Part shown: one piece after another, positions 1-8,645 of the stretch
How positions within the stretch are numbered: the first letter of the stretch is position 1
Layout of the letters: the number at the start of each line of letters is the position of its first letter
Origin: Pseudoalteromonas phenolica
GTDB lineage: Bacteria; Pseudomonadota; Gammaproteobacteria; Enterobacterales; Alteromonadaceae
Assembly (NCBI RefSeq): GCF_005876835.1
Contig: NZ_PPSW01000001.1
Span: 124,001-188,000 of the forward strand
Direction of reading: 5' to 3'
DNA: 64,000 nt
Made by a program: the position numbers and the translations under genes
Notes under the pieces: model-generated
Told to the model about the DNA's origin: nothing
Database searches by the model: none
The model's input: the letters and a program-made list of their open reading frames with translations, nothing else

Positions 1-202
1 TGTTAAAAACGCAGTAGTTGTGCGTACTAAAAAAGGCGTTCGTCGTCCAGACGGCTCTTTAATCCGTTTCGATAGCAATGCGGCTGTTATCTTAAATGAT
101 AGCTTACAGCCAATTGGTACTCGTATCTTCGGCCCTGTGACTCGTGAACTACGTAACGACAAGTTCATGAAGATCGTTTCACTAGCACCAGAAGTACTAT
201 AA
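1..202 (+). CDS. rplN: 50S ribosomal protein L14 (5' truncated by window)
   Basis: This is the C-terminal part of ribosomal protein L14, about 67 of roughly 122 residues; the rest lies before the window. L14 binds 23S rRNA near the subunit interface. The visible sequence carries the family signatures [12 protein letters not shown] and [13 protein letters not shown] and ends in the usual SLAPEVL. An internal GTG at 20 is not the real start, because the reading frame stays open to the window edge. It is followed 10 bases on by rplX, with an AAGGAG ribosome binding site, and is normally the first gene of the spc operon. Confidence 0.97.
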   Translation, partial: VKNAVVVRTKKGVRRPDGSLIRFDSNAAVILNDSLQPIGTRIFGPVTRELRNDKFMKIVSLAPEVL

Positions 203-212
203 GGAGTCGATC

Positions 213-527
213 ATGGCAGCAAAAATCCGTCGTGATGACGAAGTAATCGTACTAGCCGGTAAAGACAAAGGTAAGCGCGGTAAAGTGCTTTCAGTTGTTA
301 CTGAAACTGGTCGTGTTTTCGTTGAAGGTGTAAACCTTATCAAGAAGCACCAAAAACCAGTTCCTCAGCTTCAACAAGCTGGCGGTATCATTGAAAAAGA
401 AGCATCAATCGACGCTTCTAACGTAGCGATCTTCAATGCCGAAACAGGCAAGGCTGATCGTGTAGGTTTTAGATTTGAAGACGGCAAAAAAGTTCGTTTC
501 TTTAAGTCTAACGGAAAAGCTATTTAA
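213..527 (+). CDS. rplX: 50S ribosomal protein L24
   Basis: L24 is an assembly-initiating protein of the large subunit that binds the 5' domain of 23S rRNA. The 104-residue product matches the family length and shows the KOW motif near residues 8-30 ([16 protein letters not shown]) and the conserved [11 protein letters not shown] stretch. The ATG follows a good AAGGAG site. It is the second gene of the spc operon, with short gaps to rplN and rplE. Confidence 0.98.
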   Translation: MAAKIRRDDEVIVLAGKDKGKRGKVLSVVTETGRVFVEGVNLIKKHQKPVPQLQQAGGIIEKEASIDASNVAIFNAETGKADRVGFRFEDGKKVRFFKSNGKAI

Positions 528-543
528 TTAGTTGGAGTAGACG

Positions 544-1083
544 ATGGCGAAACTGCATGAAGTTTACAAAGACAAAGTAGTAAAAGAACTTTTTGAAAAG
601 TTCGGTTACAGCTCTGTCATGCAAGTCCCTCAGATCGAAAAGATCACACTTAACATGGGTGTGGGCGAAGCCCTAGCTGACAAGAAGATCCTTGAGAACG
701 CTGTACGCGACCTTGAGTCAATCTCTGGTCAGAAGCCTTTAGTGACTAAAGCTCGTAAATCAGTTGCTGGCTTTAAGATCCGTGAAGGTTACCCAATCGG
801 CTGTAAAGTAACCCTACGCGGCGAGCGTATGTGGGATTTCCTAGAGCGTTTAGTCTCTATCGCGATGCCACGTATTCGTGACTTCCGCGGTGTTAGCGCA
901 AAGTCTTTTGACGGTCGCGGTAACTACTCTATGGGCGTACGTGAGCAAATCATCTTCCCAGAAATTGATTATGATAAAGTAGACCGCGTTCGCGGTATGG
1001 ATATCACGATCACTACTTCTGCGAAAACAGATGATGAAGGCCGTGCGTTATTAGAAGCGTTCAACTTCCCATTCAAAAAGTAA
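544..1083 (+). CDS. rplE: 50S ribosomal protein L5
   Basis: L5 binds 5S rRNA and forms part of the central protuberance of the 50S subunit, contacting the P-site tRNA. The 179-residue protein is full length; [29 protein letters not shown] and the C-terminal FPEIDYDK and [13 protein letters not shown] blocks are typical. It sits between rplX and rpsN as in the standard spc operon. Confidence 0.98.
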   Translation: MAKLHEVYKDKVVKELFEKFGYSSVMQVPQIEKITLNMGVGEALADKKILENAVRDLESISGQKPLVTKARKSVAGFKIREGYPIGCKVTLRGERMWDFLERLVSIAMPRIRDFRGVSAKSFDGRGNYSMGVREQIIFPEIDYDKVDRVRGMDITITTSAKTDDEGRALLEAFNFPFKK

Positions 1084-1093
1084 GGGTAGGGTT

Positions 1094-1399
1094 ATGGCAA
1101 AGAATTCAATGAAAGCGCGCGAAGCAAAGCGCACTAAATTAGTTGCACAGTACGCTGAAAAGCGCGCTGCACTAAAAGCAATCATCAGCGATGTTAACGC
1201 ATCTGAAGATGATCGTTGGGACGCGGTATTAAAGCTTCAGTCTTTACCGCGTGATTCAAGCCCTGCACGTCAACGTAATCGTTGTAACATCACGGGCCGC
1301 CCACATGGTTTCCTTCGCAAGTTCGGCATGAGCCGTATCAAAGTTCGCGAAGCTGCTATGCGCGGTGAAATTCCTGGCCTTAAAAAGGCTTCTTGGTAA
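1094..1399 (+). CDS. rpsN: 30S ribosomal protein S14
   Basis: S14 belongs to the head of the 30S subunit. The 101-residue protein is the long, zinc-free form: it has no pair of CxxC motifs, and the [20 protein letters not shown] block is that of the gammaproteobacterial type. The end motif IPGLKKASW is conserved. It lies 10 bases after rplE and uses a GGGTAGGG-like ribosome binding site. Confidence 0.98.
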   Translation: MAKNSMKAREAKRTKLVAQYAEKRAALKAIISDVNASEDDRWDAVLKLQSLPRDSSPARQRNRCNITGRPHGFLRKFGMSRIKVREAAMRGEIPGLKKASW

Positions 1400-1419
1400 T
1401 AGAATCACGGGAGTAAGAC

Positions 1420-1812
1420 ATGAGCTTGCAAGATCCTATTGCGGATTTATTCACACGTATCCGTAACGGTCAGTCTGCGAAGAAGGTATCGGTTTCAATG
1501 CCAACTTCAAAGCTGAAAGTAGCAGTTGCTAAAGTACTAAAAGAAGAAGGTTATATCACTGACTTCGCAGTAGCTGGCGACGCAAAACCAGAATTGACTA
1601 TCGAACTTAAGTACTTCGAAGGCAAAGCTGTAATCGAAAATATCCAGCGTGTTAGCCGCCCTGGTCTACGTATCTATAAGAGACGTGACGACTTACCAAA
1701 GGTAATGGGTGGTTTAGGTATCGCTATCGTATCAACTTCTAAAGGCTTAATGACTGACCGTGCTGCACGTAGTGCTGGTATTGGCGGTGAGATCATTGGC
1801 TTTGTAGCTTAA
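1420..1812 (+). CDS. rpsH: 30S ribosomal protein S8
   Basis: S8 binds the central domain of 16S rRNA and in Escherichia coli is the translational repressor of the spc operon. The 130-residue product starts [18 protein letters not shown] and ends with the conserved [10 protein letters not shown] and GGEIIGFVA blocks. Whether it autoregulates here cannot be read directly. In E. coli the target overlaps the start of rplE, and I did not fold that region. Confidence 0.98.
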   Translation: MSLQDPIADLFTRIRNGQSAKKVSVSMPTSKLKVAVAKVLKEEGYITDFAVAGDAKPELTIELKYFEGKAVIENIQRVSRPGLRIYKRRDDLPKVMGGLGIAIVSTSKGLMTDRAARSAGIGGEIIGFVA

Positions 1813-1825
1813 TCGGAGGGGAACT

Positions 1826-2356
1826 ATGTCTCGTATAGCGAAGGCTCCTATTGCAGTTCCTGCCGGTGTTGAAGTTACACTAGCTGGCCAGGAAATCAAA
1901 GTTAAAGGCAAAAACGGCGAATTAACTCGTGTAGTTAACGATGCTGTTGAAGTTGCTTTAAACGACAACGTTATCACTACTGCTCCACGTGACGTAGCAA
2001 ATGCTTGGGCTCAAGCTGGTACTGCACGTGCACTGATCAACAACATGATCCAAGGTGTTAACGAAGGTTTCGAGAAAAAGCTTCAATTAGTAGGTGTTGG
2101 TTACCGTGCTGCAGTTAAGGGTAAAGTATTAGACTTAACTCTTGGCTTCTCACACCCAGTGAACTTCGAGATCCCTGCGGGCATCACAATCGAAGCTCCT
2201 AGCCAAACTGAACTAGTAGTTAAAGGCGCTGACAAACAATTAGTTGGTCAAACTGCTGCTAACATCCGCGCATACCGTGAGCCAGAGCCTTATAAAGGTA
2301 AAGGTGTACGTTACGCTGATGAGCACGTGCGTCGTAAAGAAGCTAAGAAGAAGTAA
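1826..2356 (+). CDS. rplF: 50S ribosomal protein L6
   Basis: L6 binds domain VI of 23S rRNA near the factor-binding site. The 176-residue protein has both repeat domains, the internal [19 protein letters not shown] block and the C-terminal [16 protein letters not shown] signature with a basic tail. The ATG follows TCGGAGGGGA, a strong ribosome binding site. It is in standard spc-operon position between rpsH and rplR. Confidence 0.98.
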   Translation: MSRIAKAPIAVPAGVEVTLAGQEIKVKGKNGELTRVVNDAVEVALNDNVITTAPRDVANAWAQAGTARALINNMIQGVNEGFEKKLQLVGVGYRAAVKGKVLDLTLGFSHPVNFEIPAGITIEAPSQTELVVKGADKQLVGQTAANIRAYREPEPYKGKGVRYADEHVRRKEAKKK

Positions 2357-2365
2357 GGTAAGACG

Positions 2366-2716
2366 ATGGATAAGAAAACAGCTCGTCTACGTCGTGCTAA
2401 GCGCACTCGTAGAAATTTTATTGAACAAGGCACAACGCGTCTTGTTATCCACCGCACGCCACGTCACATTTACGCTCAGCTAGTAAACGCTGAAGGTACT
2501 GTGCTGGCTGCTGCTTCTACTGTTGAGAAAGCAATTGCAGAGGCCCTAACAGGCACTAGCAACATCGCTGCAGCACAAGCTGTAGGTAAAGCAATTGCTG
2601 AGCGCGCTGCAGACAAAGGCATTGAAAAACTTGCTTTTGACCGTAGTGGCTTTAAATATCACGGCCGTGTGAAGGCGCTTGCTGATGCAGCGCGTGAAGC
2701 TGGCTTGCAATTCTAG
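2366..2716 (+). CDS. rplR: 50S ribosomal protein L18
   Basis: L18 binds 5S rRNA together with L5 and L25. The protein has 116 residues and starts with the basic [15 protein letters not shown] tail. It carries the conserved [13 protein letters not shown] block and ends [26 protein letters not shown], as expected. It is tightly spaced between rplF and rpsE. Confidence 0.98.
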   Translation: MDKKTARLRRAKRTRRNFIEQGTTRLVIHRTPRHIYAQLVNAEGTVLAAASTVEKAIAEALTGTSNIAAAQAVGKAIAERAADKGIEKLAFDRSGFKYHGRVKALADAAREAGLQF

Positions 2717-2725
2717 GAGTAGACA

Positions 2726-3232
2726 ATGGCTAACGTAGAAGCAAAAGCACAACAGCCAGAATTAGCTGAAAAGCTAATCGCGGTAAACCGTGTGTCTAAG
2801 GTAGTTAAAGGTGGTCGTATCTTTAGCTTCACTGCACTAACAGTAGTTGGTGATGGCGCAGGTAAAGTAGGTTTTGGTTACGGTAAAGCACGTGAAGTTC
2901 CAGCTGCAATTCAAAAAGCAATGGAAAAAGCACGTCGTAACATGATCACTGTTGACCTAAATGGCAACACGCTACAGCACCCAATCAAGGGTCGCCACGC
3001 GGGTTCTAAAGTATACATGCAGCCAGCATCTGAAGGTACAGGTATCATCGCAGGTGGTGCGATGCGTGCAGTACTAGAAGTAACTGGTGTACAGAACGTA
3101 CTTTCTAAAGCATACGGTTCAACTAACCCAATCAACATCGTTCGCGCTACAGTATCTGCTCTTGAGAACATGAACTCTCCAGAGAAGATCGCTGCTAAGC
3201 GTGGTCTAACTGTTGACCAAATTCAGGGGTAA
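2726..3232 (+). CDS. rpsE: 30S ribosomal protein S5
   Basis: S5 acts in translational accuracy and mRNA unwinding at the entry tunnel. The 168-residue protein has the N-terminal double-stranded RNA-binding domain ([21 protein letters not shown], then GVGYGKA-like GFGYGKA) and the C-terminal domain with GGAMRAVLE and the [14 protein letters not shown] block. Its ATG follows AGGAGT. The next gene, rpmD, is too short to appear as a long reading frame but begins seven bases after the stop. Confidence 0.98.
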   Translation: MANVEAKAQQPELAEKLIAVNRVSKVVKGGRIFSFTALTVVGDGAGKVGFGYGKAREVPAAIQKAMEKARRNMITVDLNGNTLQHPIKGRHAGSKVYMQPASEGTGIIAGGAMRAVLEVTGVQNVLSKAYGSTNPINIVRATVSALENMNSPEKIAAKRGLTVDQIQG

Positions 3233-3238
3233 TTAACC

Positions 3239-3418
3239 ATGGCAAATACTGTAAAAGTTACTCAAGTAAAGAGCTCTATCGGTCGTTTACCGAAGCATAA
3301 AGCAACTTTACGTGGCCTTGGTTTACGTCGTATCAACCACACTGTTGAATTAGAAGATACAGCATGTGTACGTGGTATGATCAACCAAGTTTCTTACATG
3401 GTTAAGGTAGAGGGCTAA
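3239..3418 (+). CDS. rpmD: 50S ribosomal protein L30
   Basis: This is a short gene of 59 codons between rpsE and rplO. The translated product begins [16 protein letters not shown], contains the [15 protein letters not shown] block that defines L30, and ends MVKVEG. Length and position match the family. The ATG overlaps an NcoI-like CCATGG context; the ribosome binding site (AGGGGTAATTAACC) is acceptable. L30 binds near the 5S rRNA on the large subunit. Confidence 0.96.
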   Translation: MANTVKVTQVKSSIGRLPKHKATLRGLGLRRINHTVELEDTACVRGMINQVSYMVKVEG

Positions 3419-3422
3419 TTCG

Positions 3423-3857
3423 ATGCGTTTGAATACTCTTTCTCCTGCTGCAGGTTCTAAGTCTGCTGGTAAACGTGTTGGTCGTGGTATCGGTTCTGGT
3501 CTAGGTAAAACTGGCGGCCGTGGTCACAAAGGTCAAAAATCACGTTCTGGCGGTAAAGTTCGCGTTGGTTTCGAAGGCGGTCAAATGCCTATGCAACGTC
3601 GTCTACCGAAGTTCGGTTTCACTTCACGTAAATCTCTAGTATCTACTGAAGTAAACCTATACGAAATCGCTAAAGTTGAAGGCGATGTGGTAGATCTGAA
3701 CGCGTTACAAGCAGCTGGTCTAGTTAAAAAGAACATCCAGTTCGTTAAAGTAGTTAAATCTGGCGAAGTTTCACGCGCTGTTACTGTTAAAGGCATGAAA
3801 GTGTCTAAAGGTGCACGCGAAGCTATTGAAGCTGCCGGAGGCAAGGTAGAAGACTAA
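3423..3857 (+). CDS. rplO: 50S ribosomal protein L15
   Basis: L15 is a late-assembly protein of the large subunit. The 144-residue product starts [13 protein letters not shown], has the glycine-rich extension [22 protein letters not shown] and the [13 protein letters not shown] block. The gene starts four bases after rpmD and is followed by secY, the standard order. Confidence 0.98.
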   Translation: MRLNTLSPAAGSKSAGKRVGRGIGSGLGKTGGRGHKGQKSRSGGKVRVGFEGGQMPMQRRLPKFGFTSRKSLVSTEVNLYEIAKVEGDVVDLNALQAAGLVKKNIQFVKVVKSGEVSRAVTVKGMKVSKGAREAIEAAGGKVED

Positions 3858-3868
3858 GGAAGTACACA

Positions 3869-5197
3869 ATGGCTAAACCAGGTCAAGATATGCAAAGTGC
3901 ACAAAGTGGCTTAGCGGAATTAAAGCGCCGTTTACTATTTGTATTAGGTGCAATTATTATTTACCGTTTAGGTTCTTTCGTGCCGATCCCTGGGATTGAC
4001 GCCGCTGTACTTGCCGAGTTCTTCGAGCAACAAAAGGGCACCATTGTTGAGATGTTCAACATGTTCAGTGGTGGTGCGCTTGAGCGTGCTTCGGTATTAG
4101 CGCTGGGTATTATGCCTTATATCTCAGCTTCGATTATTATGCAGCTATTAACGCACATACATCCTGCGATGATAGAGCTTAAGAAAGAAGGTGAGCAAGG
4201 TCGTAAGAAAATCAGCCAGTATACTCGATACGGTACGCTCGTGCTTGCTACATTCCAGTCAATTGGTATCGCCACTGGCTTACCAAGCATGATGGACGGG
4301 TTAGTTGTTAACCCAGGTCCTGGTTTCTATTTCACCGCTGTGGTGAGCTTAGTAACGGGTACTATGTTCCTTATGTGGCTGGGTGAACAAATTACAGAGC
4401 GTGGTATCGGTAACGGTATCTCAGTTCTAATATTTGTTGGTATCGTAGCTAACCTGCCGTCTGCTGTTGGCTCGACAGCCGAAATGGCGCGCCAAGGCGA
4501 TCTGAATGTTTTTGTACTGCTAATGATTGCGGTAATCGTATTCGCTGTAACTTATCTTGTTGTGTTCTTTGAGCGTGGTCAACGTCGTATCGTTGTTAAC
4601 TATGCGAAGCGTCAACAAGGTCGTCAGGTATTTGCTGCTCAAAGCACGCACTTACCATTAAAAGTTAATATGGCGGGTGTTATTCCACCAATCTTTGCTA
4701 GCAGTATCATTTTGTTCCCTGGTACAATTGCAAGCTGGTTCGGCCAAGGTGAAGGTCCGGTCGCTGATGTGCTACAAGCTATCTCTGCAGTGTTGACTCC
4801 TGGTCAGCCTCTGTATGCGATGGTATTAGCTGCGGCTATTATCTTCTTCTGCTTCTTCTACACTGCGTTGGTATTTAACCCGCGTGAGACAGCAGATAAC
4901 CTTAAAAAGTCTGGCGCTTTTATTCCAGGCATTCGTCCGGGTGAACAGACATCAAAATACATTGATAAAGTGATGACACGCTTAACCCTTGCGGGCGCGT
5001 TGTATATAACCTTTATCTGTCTAGTGCCCGAGTTTATGACTATGGCGTGGCAAACGCCATTCTACTTCGGCGGTACATCAATCTTGATTATCGTTGTAGT
5101 AATCATGGACTTTATGGCACAAGTACAGACTCATATGATGTCGCATCAGTATGATTCTGTGCTGAAAAAAGCAAACCTTAAGGGCTACGGTCGTTAA
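3869..5197 (+). CDS. secY: Protein translocase subunit SecY
   Basis: SecY is the channel-forming subunit of the SecYEG inner-membrane translocon. The 442-residue protein has the expected ten hydrophobic segments and the hallmarks of the family: [13 protein letters not shown] early on, the [25 protein letters not shown] plug and second-helix region, [14 protein letters not shown], and the cytosolic loop [21 protein letters not shown]. It belongs to the spc operon, between rplO and rpmJ. Confidence 0.98.
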   Translation: MAKPGQDMQSAQSGLAELKRRLLFVLGAIIIYRLGSFVPIPGIDAAVLAEFFEQQKGTIVEMFNMFSGGALERASVLALGIMPYISASIIMQLLTHIHPAMIELKKEGEQGRKKISQYTRYGTLVLATFQSIGIATGLPSMMDGLVVNPGPGFYFTAVVSLVTGTMFLMWLGEQITERGIGNGISVLIFVGIVANLPSAVGSTAEMARQGDLNVFVLLMIAVIVFAVTYLVVFFERGQRRIVVNYAKRQQGRQVFAAQSTHLPLKVNMAGVIPPIFASSIILFPGTIASWFGQGEGPVADVLQAISAVLTPGQPLYAMVLAAAIIFFCFFYTALVFNPRETADNLKKSGAFIPGIRPGEQTSKYIDKVMTRLTLAGALYITFICLVPEFMTMAWQTPFYFGGTSILIIVVVIMDFMAQVQTHMMSHQYDSVLKKANLKGYGR

Positions 5198-5219
5198 GGC
5201 TAGTTTACGGAGTTGAGCA

Positions 5220-5333
5220 ATGAAAGTACGTGCTTCCGTTAAGAAAATTTGCCGTAACTGTAAAGTAATCAAGCGTGCAGGCGTTGTACGTGTGATTTGC
5301 AGTGAGCCAAAGCACAAGCAAAGGCAAGGCTAA
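5220..5333 (+). CDS. rpmJ: 50S ribosomal protein L36
   Basis: This is a 37-codon gene in the gap between secY and rpsM. The product begins [19 protein letters not shown] and has the zinc-ribbon ligands Cys11, Cys14, Cys27 and His32 of the C+ type L36, so it likely binds zinc. The ATG follows ACGGAGTTGAGC. It closes the spc operon, 22 bases after secY. Confidence 0.96.
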   Translation: MKVRASVKKICRNCKVIKRAGVVRVICSEPKHKQRQG

Positions 5334-5344
5334 TAAAAGTCATG

Positions 5345-5370
5345 CAGGCTAAGTAATATTACTTAGCCTG
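5345..5370 (+). terminator. Perfect 26-base palindrome between rpmJ and rpsM
   Basis: Just after rpmJ the two 13-base arms CAGGCTAAGTAAT and ATTACTTAGCCTG meet without a loop and are followed only by TTTC. A transcript would form a strong hairpin, with the central bases forced open. The weak T-run suggests RNA processing, partial termination or 3'-end protection between the spc and alpha operons rather than a full terminator. Confidence 0.5.
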
Positions 5371-5381
5371 TTTCATTGGTA

Positions 5382-5475
5382 AAACTTGAATATCGGCTGG
5401 GTATCCTATACGGGCTTTCCAGCAAGATGATGATCAAGTTTAATTATAGGAGATATGTTAGTGGCCCGTATCGCA
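5382..5475 (+). promoter_or_regulatory. Alpha-operon leader pseudoknot (ribosomal protein S4 target)
   Basis: The leader of rpsM resembles the E. coli alpha-operon ribosome binding element that S4 uses for translational repression; the core GTATCCT, CGGGCTTT and CAGCA blocks are shared. Pairings I can trace: AAACTTGA (5382-5389) with TCAAGTTT (5434-5441), GCTGG (5396-5400) with CCAGC (5419-5423), and a pseudoknot of ACGGGC (5410-5415) with GCCCGT (5464-5469) just inside rpsM. The last pairing would occlude the start codon. The known family role is repression by S4; action here is inferred. Confidence 0.85.
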
Positions 5476-5817
5476 GGCATTAACGTTCCTGACCATAAGC
5501 ATGCTGTTATCGGTTTAACAAGCATCTATGGTGTAGGTAAAACTCGCGCTAAGGCGATCTTAGCAGCGACTGGTATCGCCGAAACTACTAAAATCGGTGA
5601 TCTTTCTGACGAAACACTTGACGTACTTCGTGAAGAAGTAGGTAAGTACACTGTTGAAGGTGACCTTCGTCGTGAAGTTACACTAAACATCAAGCGCCTA
5701 ATGGACCTTGGTTGTTTCCGTGGCTTACGTCATCGTCGTTCGCTACCACTACGTGGTCAGCGTACTAAGACTAACGCGCGTACTCGTAAGGGTCCACGCA
5801 AGCCTATCAAGAAATAA
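5461..5817 (+). CDS. rpsM: 30S ribosomal protein S13
   Basis: S13 is in the head of the 30S subunit and contacts the P-site tRNA and L5. I choose the GTG at 5461: AGGAG at 5448-5452 lies eight bases upstream, whereas the in-frame ATG at 5455 is only two bases from it. The E. coli gene also starts GTG within the same regulatory structure. The 118-residue product begins with ARIAGINVP and ends in the basic [18 protein letters not shown] tail. Confidence 0.96.
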   Translation: MARIAGINVPDHKHAVIGLTSIYGVGKTRAKAILAATGIAETTKIGDLSDETLDVLREEVGKYTVEGDLRREVTLNIKRLMDLGCFRGLRHRRSLPLRGQRTKTNARTRKGPRKPIKK

Positions 5818-5830
5818 GGTGGGGTAAGTT

Positions 5831-6217
5831 ATGGCTAAAGCACCAATTCGTCGTAAAAAGGTCAAAAAGCAAGTTGCTGATGGTATGGCACACGTTCATG
5901 CATCATTCAACAACACTATTGTGACCATCACTGACCGTCAAGGTAATGCTCTTTCTTGGGCGACTGCAGGTGGTTCTGGTTTCCGTGGTTCTCGTAAGTC
6001 TACTCCGTTCGCTGCACAGGTTGCTGCTGAGCGCGCAGGTACTGCTGCACAAGAGTACGGTCTTAAGAACCTAGAAGTATTCATCAAGGGCCCAGGTCCA
6101 GGTCGTGAATCTTCAGTTCGTGCATTAAATGCACTAGGTTACCGTATCACAAACATCACTGACGTGACGCCAATCCCTCATAATGGTTGTCGTCCACCGA
6201 AGAAACGTCGCGTATAA
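5831..6217 (+). CDS. rpsK: 30S ribosomal protein S11
   Basis: S11 lies on the 30S platform near the E site. The 128-residue product includes [34 protein letters not shown] and the C-terminal [18 protein letters not shown], all diagnostic. It is second in the alpha operon, 13 bases after rpsM. Confidence 0.98.
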   Translation: MAKAPIRRKKVKKQVADGMAHVHASFNNTIVTITDRQGNALSWATAGGSGFRGSRKSTPFAAQVAAERAGTAAQEYGLKNLEVFIKGPGPGRESSVRALNALGYRITNITDVTPIPHNGCRPPKKRRV

Positions 6218-6238
6218 CAATAGGTTAGGAGAAAGAAC

Positions 6239-6859
6239 ATGGCAAGATATTTGGGCCCTAAGCTCAAGCTAAGTCGTCGTGAAGGTACTGACCTGTTCCT
6301 TAAGAGCGGCGTTAGAGCAATCGACTCTAAGTGTAAGCTTGAAACAGCACCTGGTCAGCACGGTGCTCGTAAAGGTCGTCTATCTGATTACGGTCTACAA
6401 TTACGTGAAAAGCAAAAAGTTCGTCGTATTTACGGTGTACTAGAAAAGCAATTCCGTAACTACTATAAAGAAGCTGCTCGCCTTAAAGGTAACACAGGTG
6501 AAAACCTATTACAGCTTCTAGAGCAACGTTTAGACAATGTTGTATATCGCATGGGTTTTGCAAGCACACGTGCTGAAGCACGTCAGCTAGTTAGCCACAA
6601 AGCGATTATGGTTAATGGTACTGTTGTTAATATCCCTTCTTTCGTAGTTACTCCTGAAGATGTAGTAGTAATTCGTGAGAAGTCTAAAAAGCAAGCGCGT
6701 ATCATCGCTGCTCTAGAGTTGGCTGAGCAACGTGAAAAGCCAACTTGGATTGAAGTTGACGGTAAGAAAATGGAAGGTAGCTTCAAGCGCCTACCAGAGC
6801 GTTCTGATCTGTCTGCGGACATTAACGAACAACTAATCGTCGAACTTTACTCGAAGTAA
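6239..6859 (+). CDS. rpsD: 30S ribosomal protein S4
   Basis: S4 nucleates 30S assembly and, in E. coli, represses the alpha operon through the leader structure seen upstream of rpsM. The 206-residue protein has [15 protein letters not shown] at the N-terminus and the S4 RNA-binding domain in the middle ([25 protein letters not shown] near residues 94-118). Only one cysteine (in SKCKLE) lies where zinc-type S4 has four, so it is the C-minus form. Confidence 0.98.
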   Translation: MARYLGPKLKLSRREGTDLFLKSGVRAIDSKCKLETAPGQHGARKGRLSDYGLQLREKQKVRRIYGVLEKQFRNYYKEAARLKGNTGENLLQLLEQRLDNVVYRMGFASTRAEARQLVSHKAIMVNGTVVNIPSFVVTPEDVVVIREKSKKQARIIAALELAEQREKPTWIEVDGKKMEGSFKRLPERSDLSADINEQLIVELYSK

Positions 6860-6883
6860 AGTTAAGAGTTAAGAGAGGATAAA

Positions 6884-7870
6884 ATGCAGGGTTCTGTAAC
6901 CGAATTCCTAAAGCCAAGGTTAGTCGATATCGACGCTATCAACCCATCACGTTCTAAAGTTGTTTTAGAGCCACTTGAGCGTGGTTTTGGTCACACTTTG
7001 GGTAATGCTTTACGTCGTATTCTTCTGTCATCTATGCCAGGTTGCGCAGTGACTGAAGTTGAAATCGACGGTGTATTACACGAGTACAGCGCGAAAGAAG
7101 GCGTTCAAGAAGACATCATTGAAATTTTGTTAAACCTAAAAGGCTTAGCAGTATCTCTAGAAGGTAAAGATGAAGTTTTCCTTACCCTGACTAAATCTGG
7201 TGTAGGCCCTGTGACTGCGGCAGATATTCAACATGATGGCGATGTAGAAATCGCAAATCCTGAGCACGTGATTTGTCACCTAACGGCTGACAATAGCGAG
7301 ATCAGCATGCGTATTCGTGTTGAGCGTGGTCGTGGTTATGTACCGGCGTCAAGTCGTTTATCCTCTGATGACGATGAGCGTCCAATCGGTCGTTTGTTGC
7401 TTGATGCATCATTCAGCCCGGTTGAGCGTATTGCGTACTCGGTTGAGTCAGCACGTGTTGAACAGCGTACAGACTTAGATAAACTAATCATCGATATGGA
7501 AACGAACGGCACACTAGATCCTGAAGAAGCGATCCGTCGTGCGTCGACTATCCTAGCTGAACAGCTTGAAGCATTCGTAGATTTACGTGATGTTTCTGAG
7601 CCAGAAGCGAAAGAAGAGAAGCCGGAGTTTGATCCGATTCTACTTCGTCCTGTTGATGATTTAGAGCTAACTGTACGTTCAGCGAACTGTCTGAAAGCCG
7701 AGCAAATTCAATATATCGGTGATCTGGTACAGCGTACTGAGGTTGAGCTTCTTAAGACGCCTAACCTTGGTAAGAAGTCTCTAACAGAGATCAAAGACGT
7801 GCTAGCTTCACGTGGTCTTTCTCTAGGCATGCGCCTAGAAAACTGGCCACCTGCAAGTCTAGCTGAATAA
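6884..7870 (+). CDS. rpoA: DNA-directed RNA polymerase alpha subunit
   Basis: RpoA dimerises to start RNA polymerase assembly, and its C-terminal domain binds UP elements and activators. The 328-residue protein shows the N-terminal [26 protein letters not shown] block, the [21 protein letters not shown] dimer-domain block, a charged linker near 235-250, and the C-terminal helix-hairpin domain ([33 protein letters not shown]). It lies in the alpha operon between rpsD and rplQ. Confidence 0.98.
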   Translation: MQGSVTEFLKPRLVDIDAINPSRSKVVLEPLERGFGHTLGNALRRILLSSMPGCAVTEVEIDGVLHEYSAKEGVQEDIIEILLNLKGLAVSLEGKDEVFLTLTKSGVGPVTAADIQHDGDVEIANPEHVICHLTADNSEISMRIRVERGRGYVPASSRLSSDDDERPIGRLLLDASFSPVERIAYSVESARVEQRTDLDKLIIDMETNGTLDPEEAIRRASTILAEQLEAFVDLRDVSEPEAKEEKPEFDPILLRPVDDLELTVRSANCLKAEQIQYIGDLVQRTEVELLKTPNLGKKSLTEIKDVLASRGLSLGMRLENWPPASLAE

Positions 7871-7908
7871 TCAGATTACTATATTAGTTTAGTTAGAAGG
7901 ATAGGGTC

Positions 7909-8307
7909 ATGCGCCATCGTAAGAGTGGTCGTCAATTAAACCGTAACAGCAGCCATCGCAAAGCGATGTTCAGCAACATGGCTGGTTCTTTGGTGAAGCA
8001 CGAAATCATCAAAACAACTTTGCCTAAAGCGAAAGAGTTGCGCCGTGTAATTGAACCTTTAATCACACTGGCTAAGACTGACAGCGTAGCAAACCGTCGT
8101 TTAGCGTTTGCTCGCACGCGTGATAAAGAAGTTGTTGGTAAGTTATTCAGCGAACTAGGTCCTCGTTTTTCAGAGCGTCCTGGTGGCTACACTCGTATTC
8201 TTAAGTGTGGTTTCCGTGCTGGTGATAACGCACCAATGGCTTACATTGAGCTTCTAGACCGTCCAGTTGCGGAAGAAACTCAAGAAGACGCACAGTCTGC
8301 AGAGTAA
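7909..8307 (+). CDS. rplQ: 50S ribosomal protein L17
   Basis: L17 is a large-subunit protein near the exit tunnel. The 132-residue product begins [20 protein letters not shown] and includes [19 protein letters not shown] and [20 protein letters not shown], typical of the family, with an acidic tail. It is the last gene of the alpha operon and is followed within 20 bases by a terminator. Confidence 0.98.
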   Translation: MRHRKSGRQLNRNSSHRKAMFSNMAGSLVKHEIIKTTLPKAKELRRVIEPLITLAKTDSVANRRLAFARTRDKEVVGKLFSELGPRFSERPGGYTRILKCGFRAGDNAPMAYIELLDRPVAEETQEDAQSAE

Positions 8308-8323
8308 GTCTTTATAAGACATG

Positions 8324-8353
8324 AAAAGGCCGAGCATTAGCTCGGCCTTTTTG
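8324..8353 (+). terminator. Intrinsic terminator of the spc-alpha operon
   Basis: The arms AAAAGGCCGAGC (8324-8335) and GCTCGGCCTTTT (8340-8351) flank a four-base loop and run into a T-tract. The stem begins 16 bases after the rplQ stop and should end the spc-alpha transcript. From here to about 8600 I see only AT-rich sequence with no gene. Confidence 0.93.
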
Positions 8354-8604
8354 TTTTTAGAAACGTTTTATTTAATGTAGGTTTCAGTCGAAGCAACAAA
8401 ATAACCCCCAAACTAACATTTTCATTTTTAACCCCTTCCGATATCTATTAATTCAACATTCCTTTGGCTTACAAGTTTCAGATTACTAAAAACTCAGTTT
8501 GATTAACTCGGTCAAAAATGTTTGTGCTTAAGGTAAGTATGATGCTCAAAGATGTTTTAATGCTAGGTTATTGCCTATTTAATAGAGCGTGATATGAGTT
8601 AAAG

Positions 8605-8632
8605 AAAAGCCACATTATGAAATGCGGCTTTT
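8605..8632 (-). terminator. Terminator after plsB
   Basis: The arms AAAAGCCACATT and AATGCGGCTTTT form a hairpin with one G-T or mismatched position. On the minus strand it lies 14 bases beyond the plsB stop and ends TTTTCTTT. Confidence 0.8.
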
Positions 8633-8645
8633 GAAGTGTTTTAAA

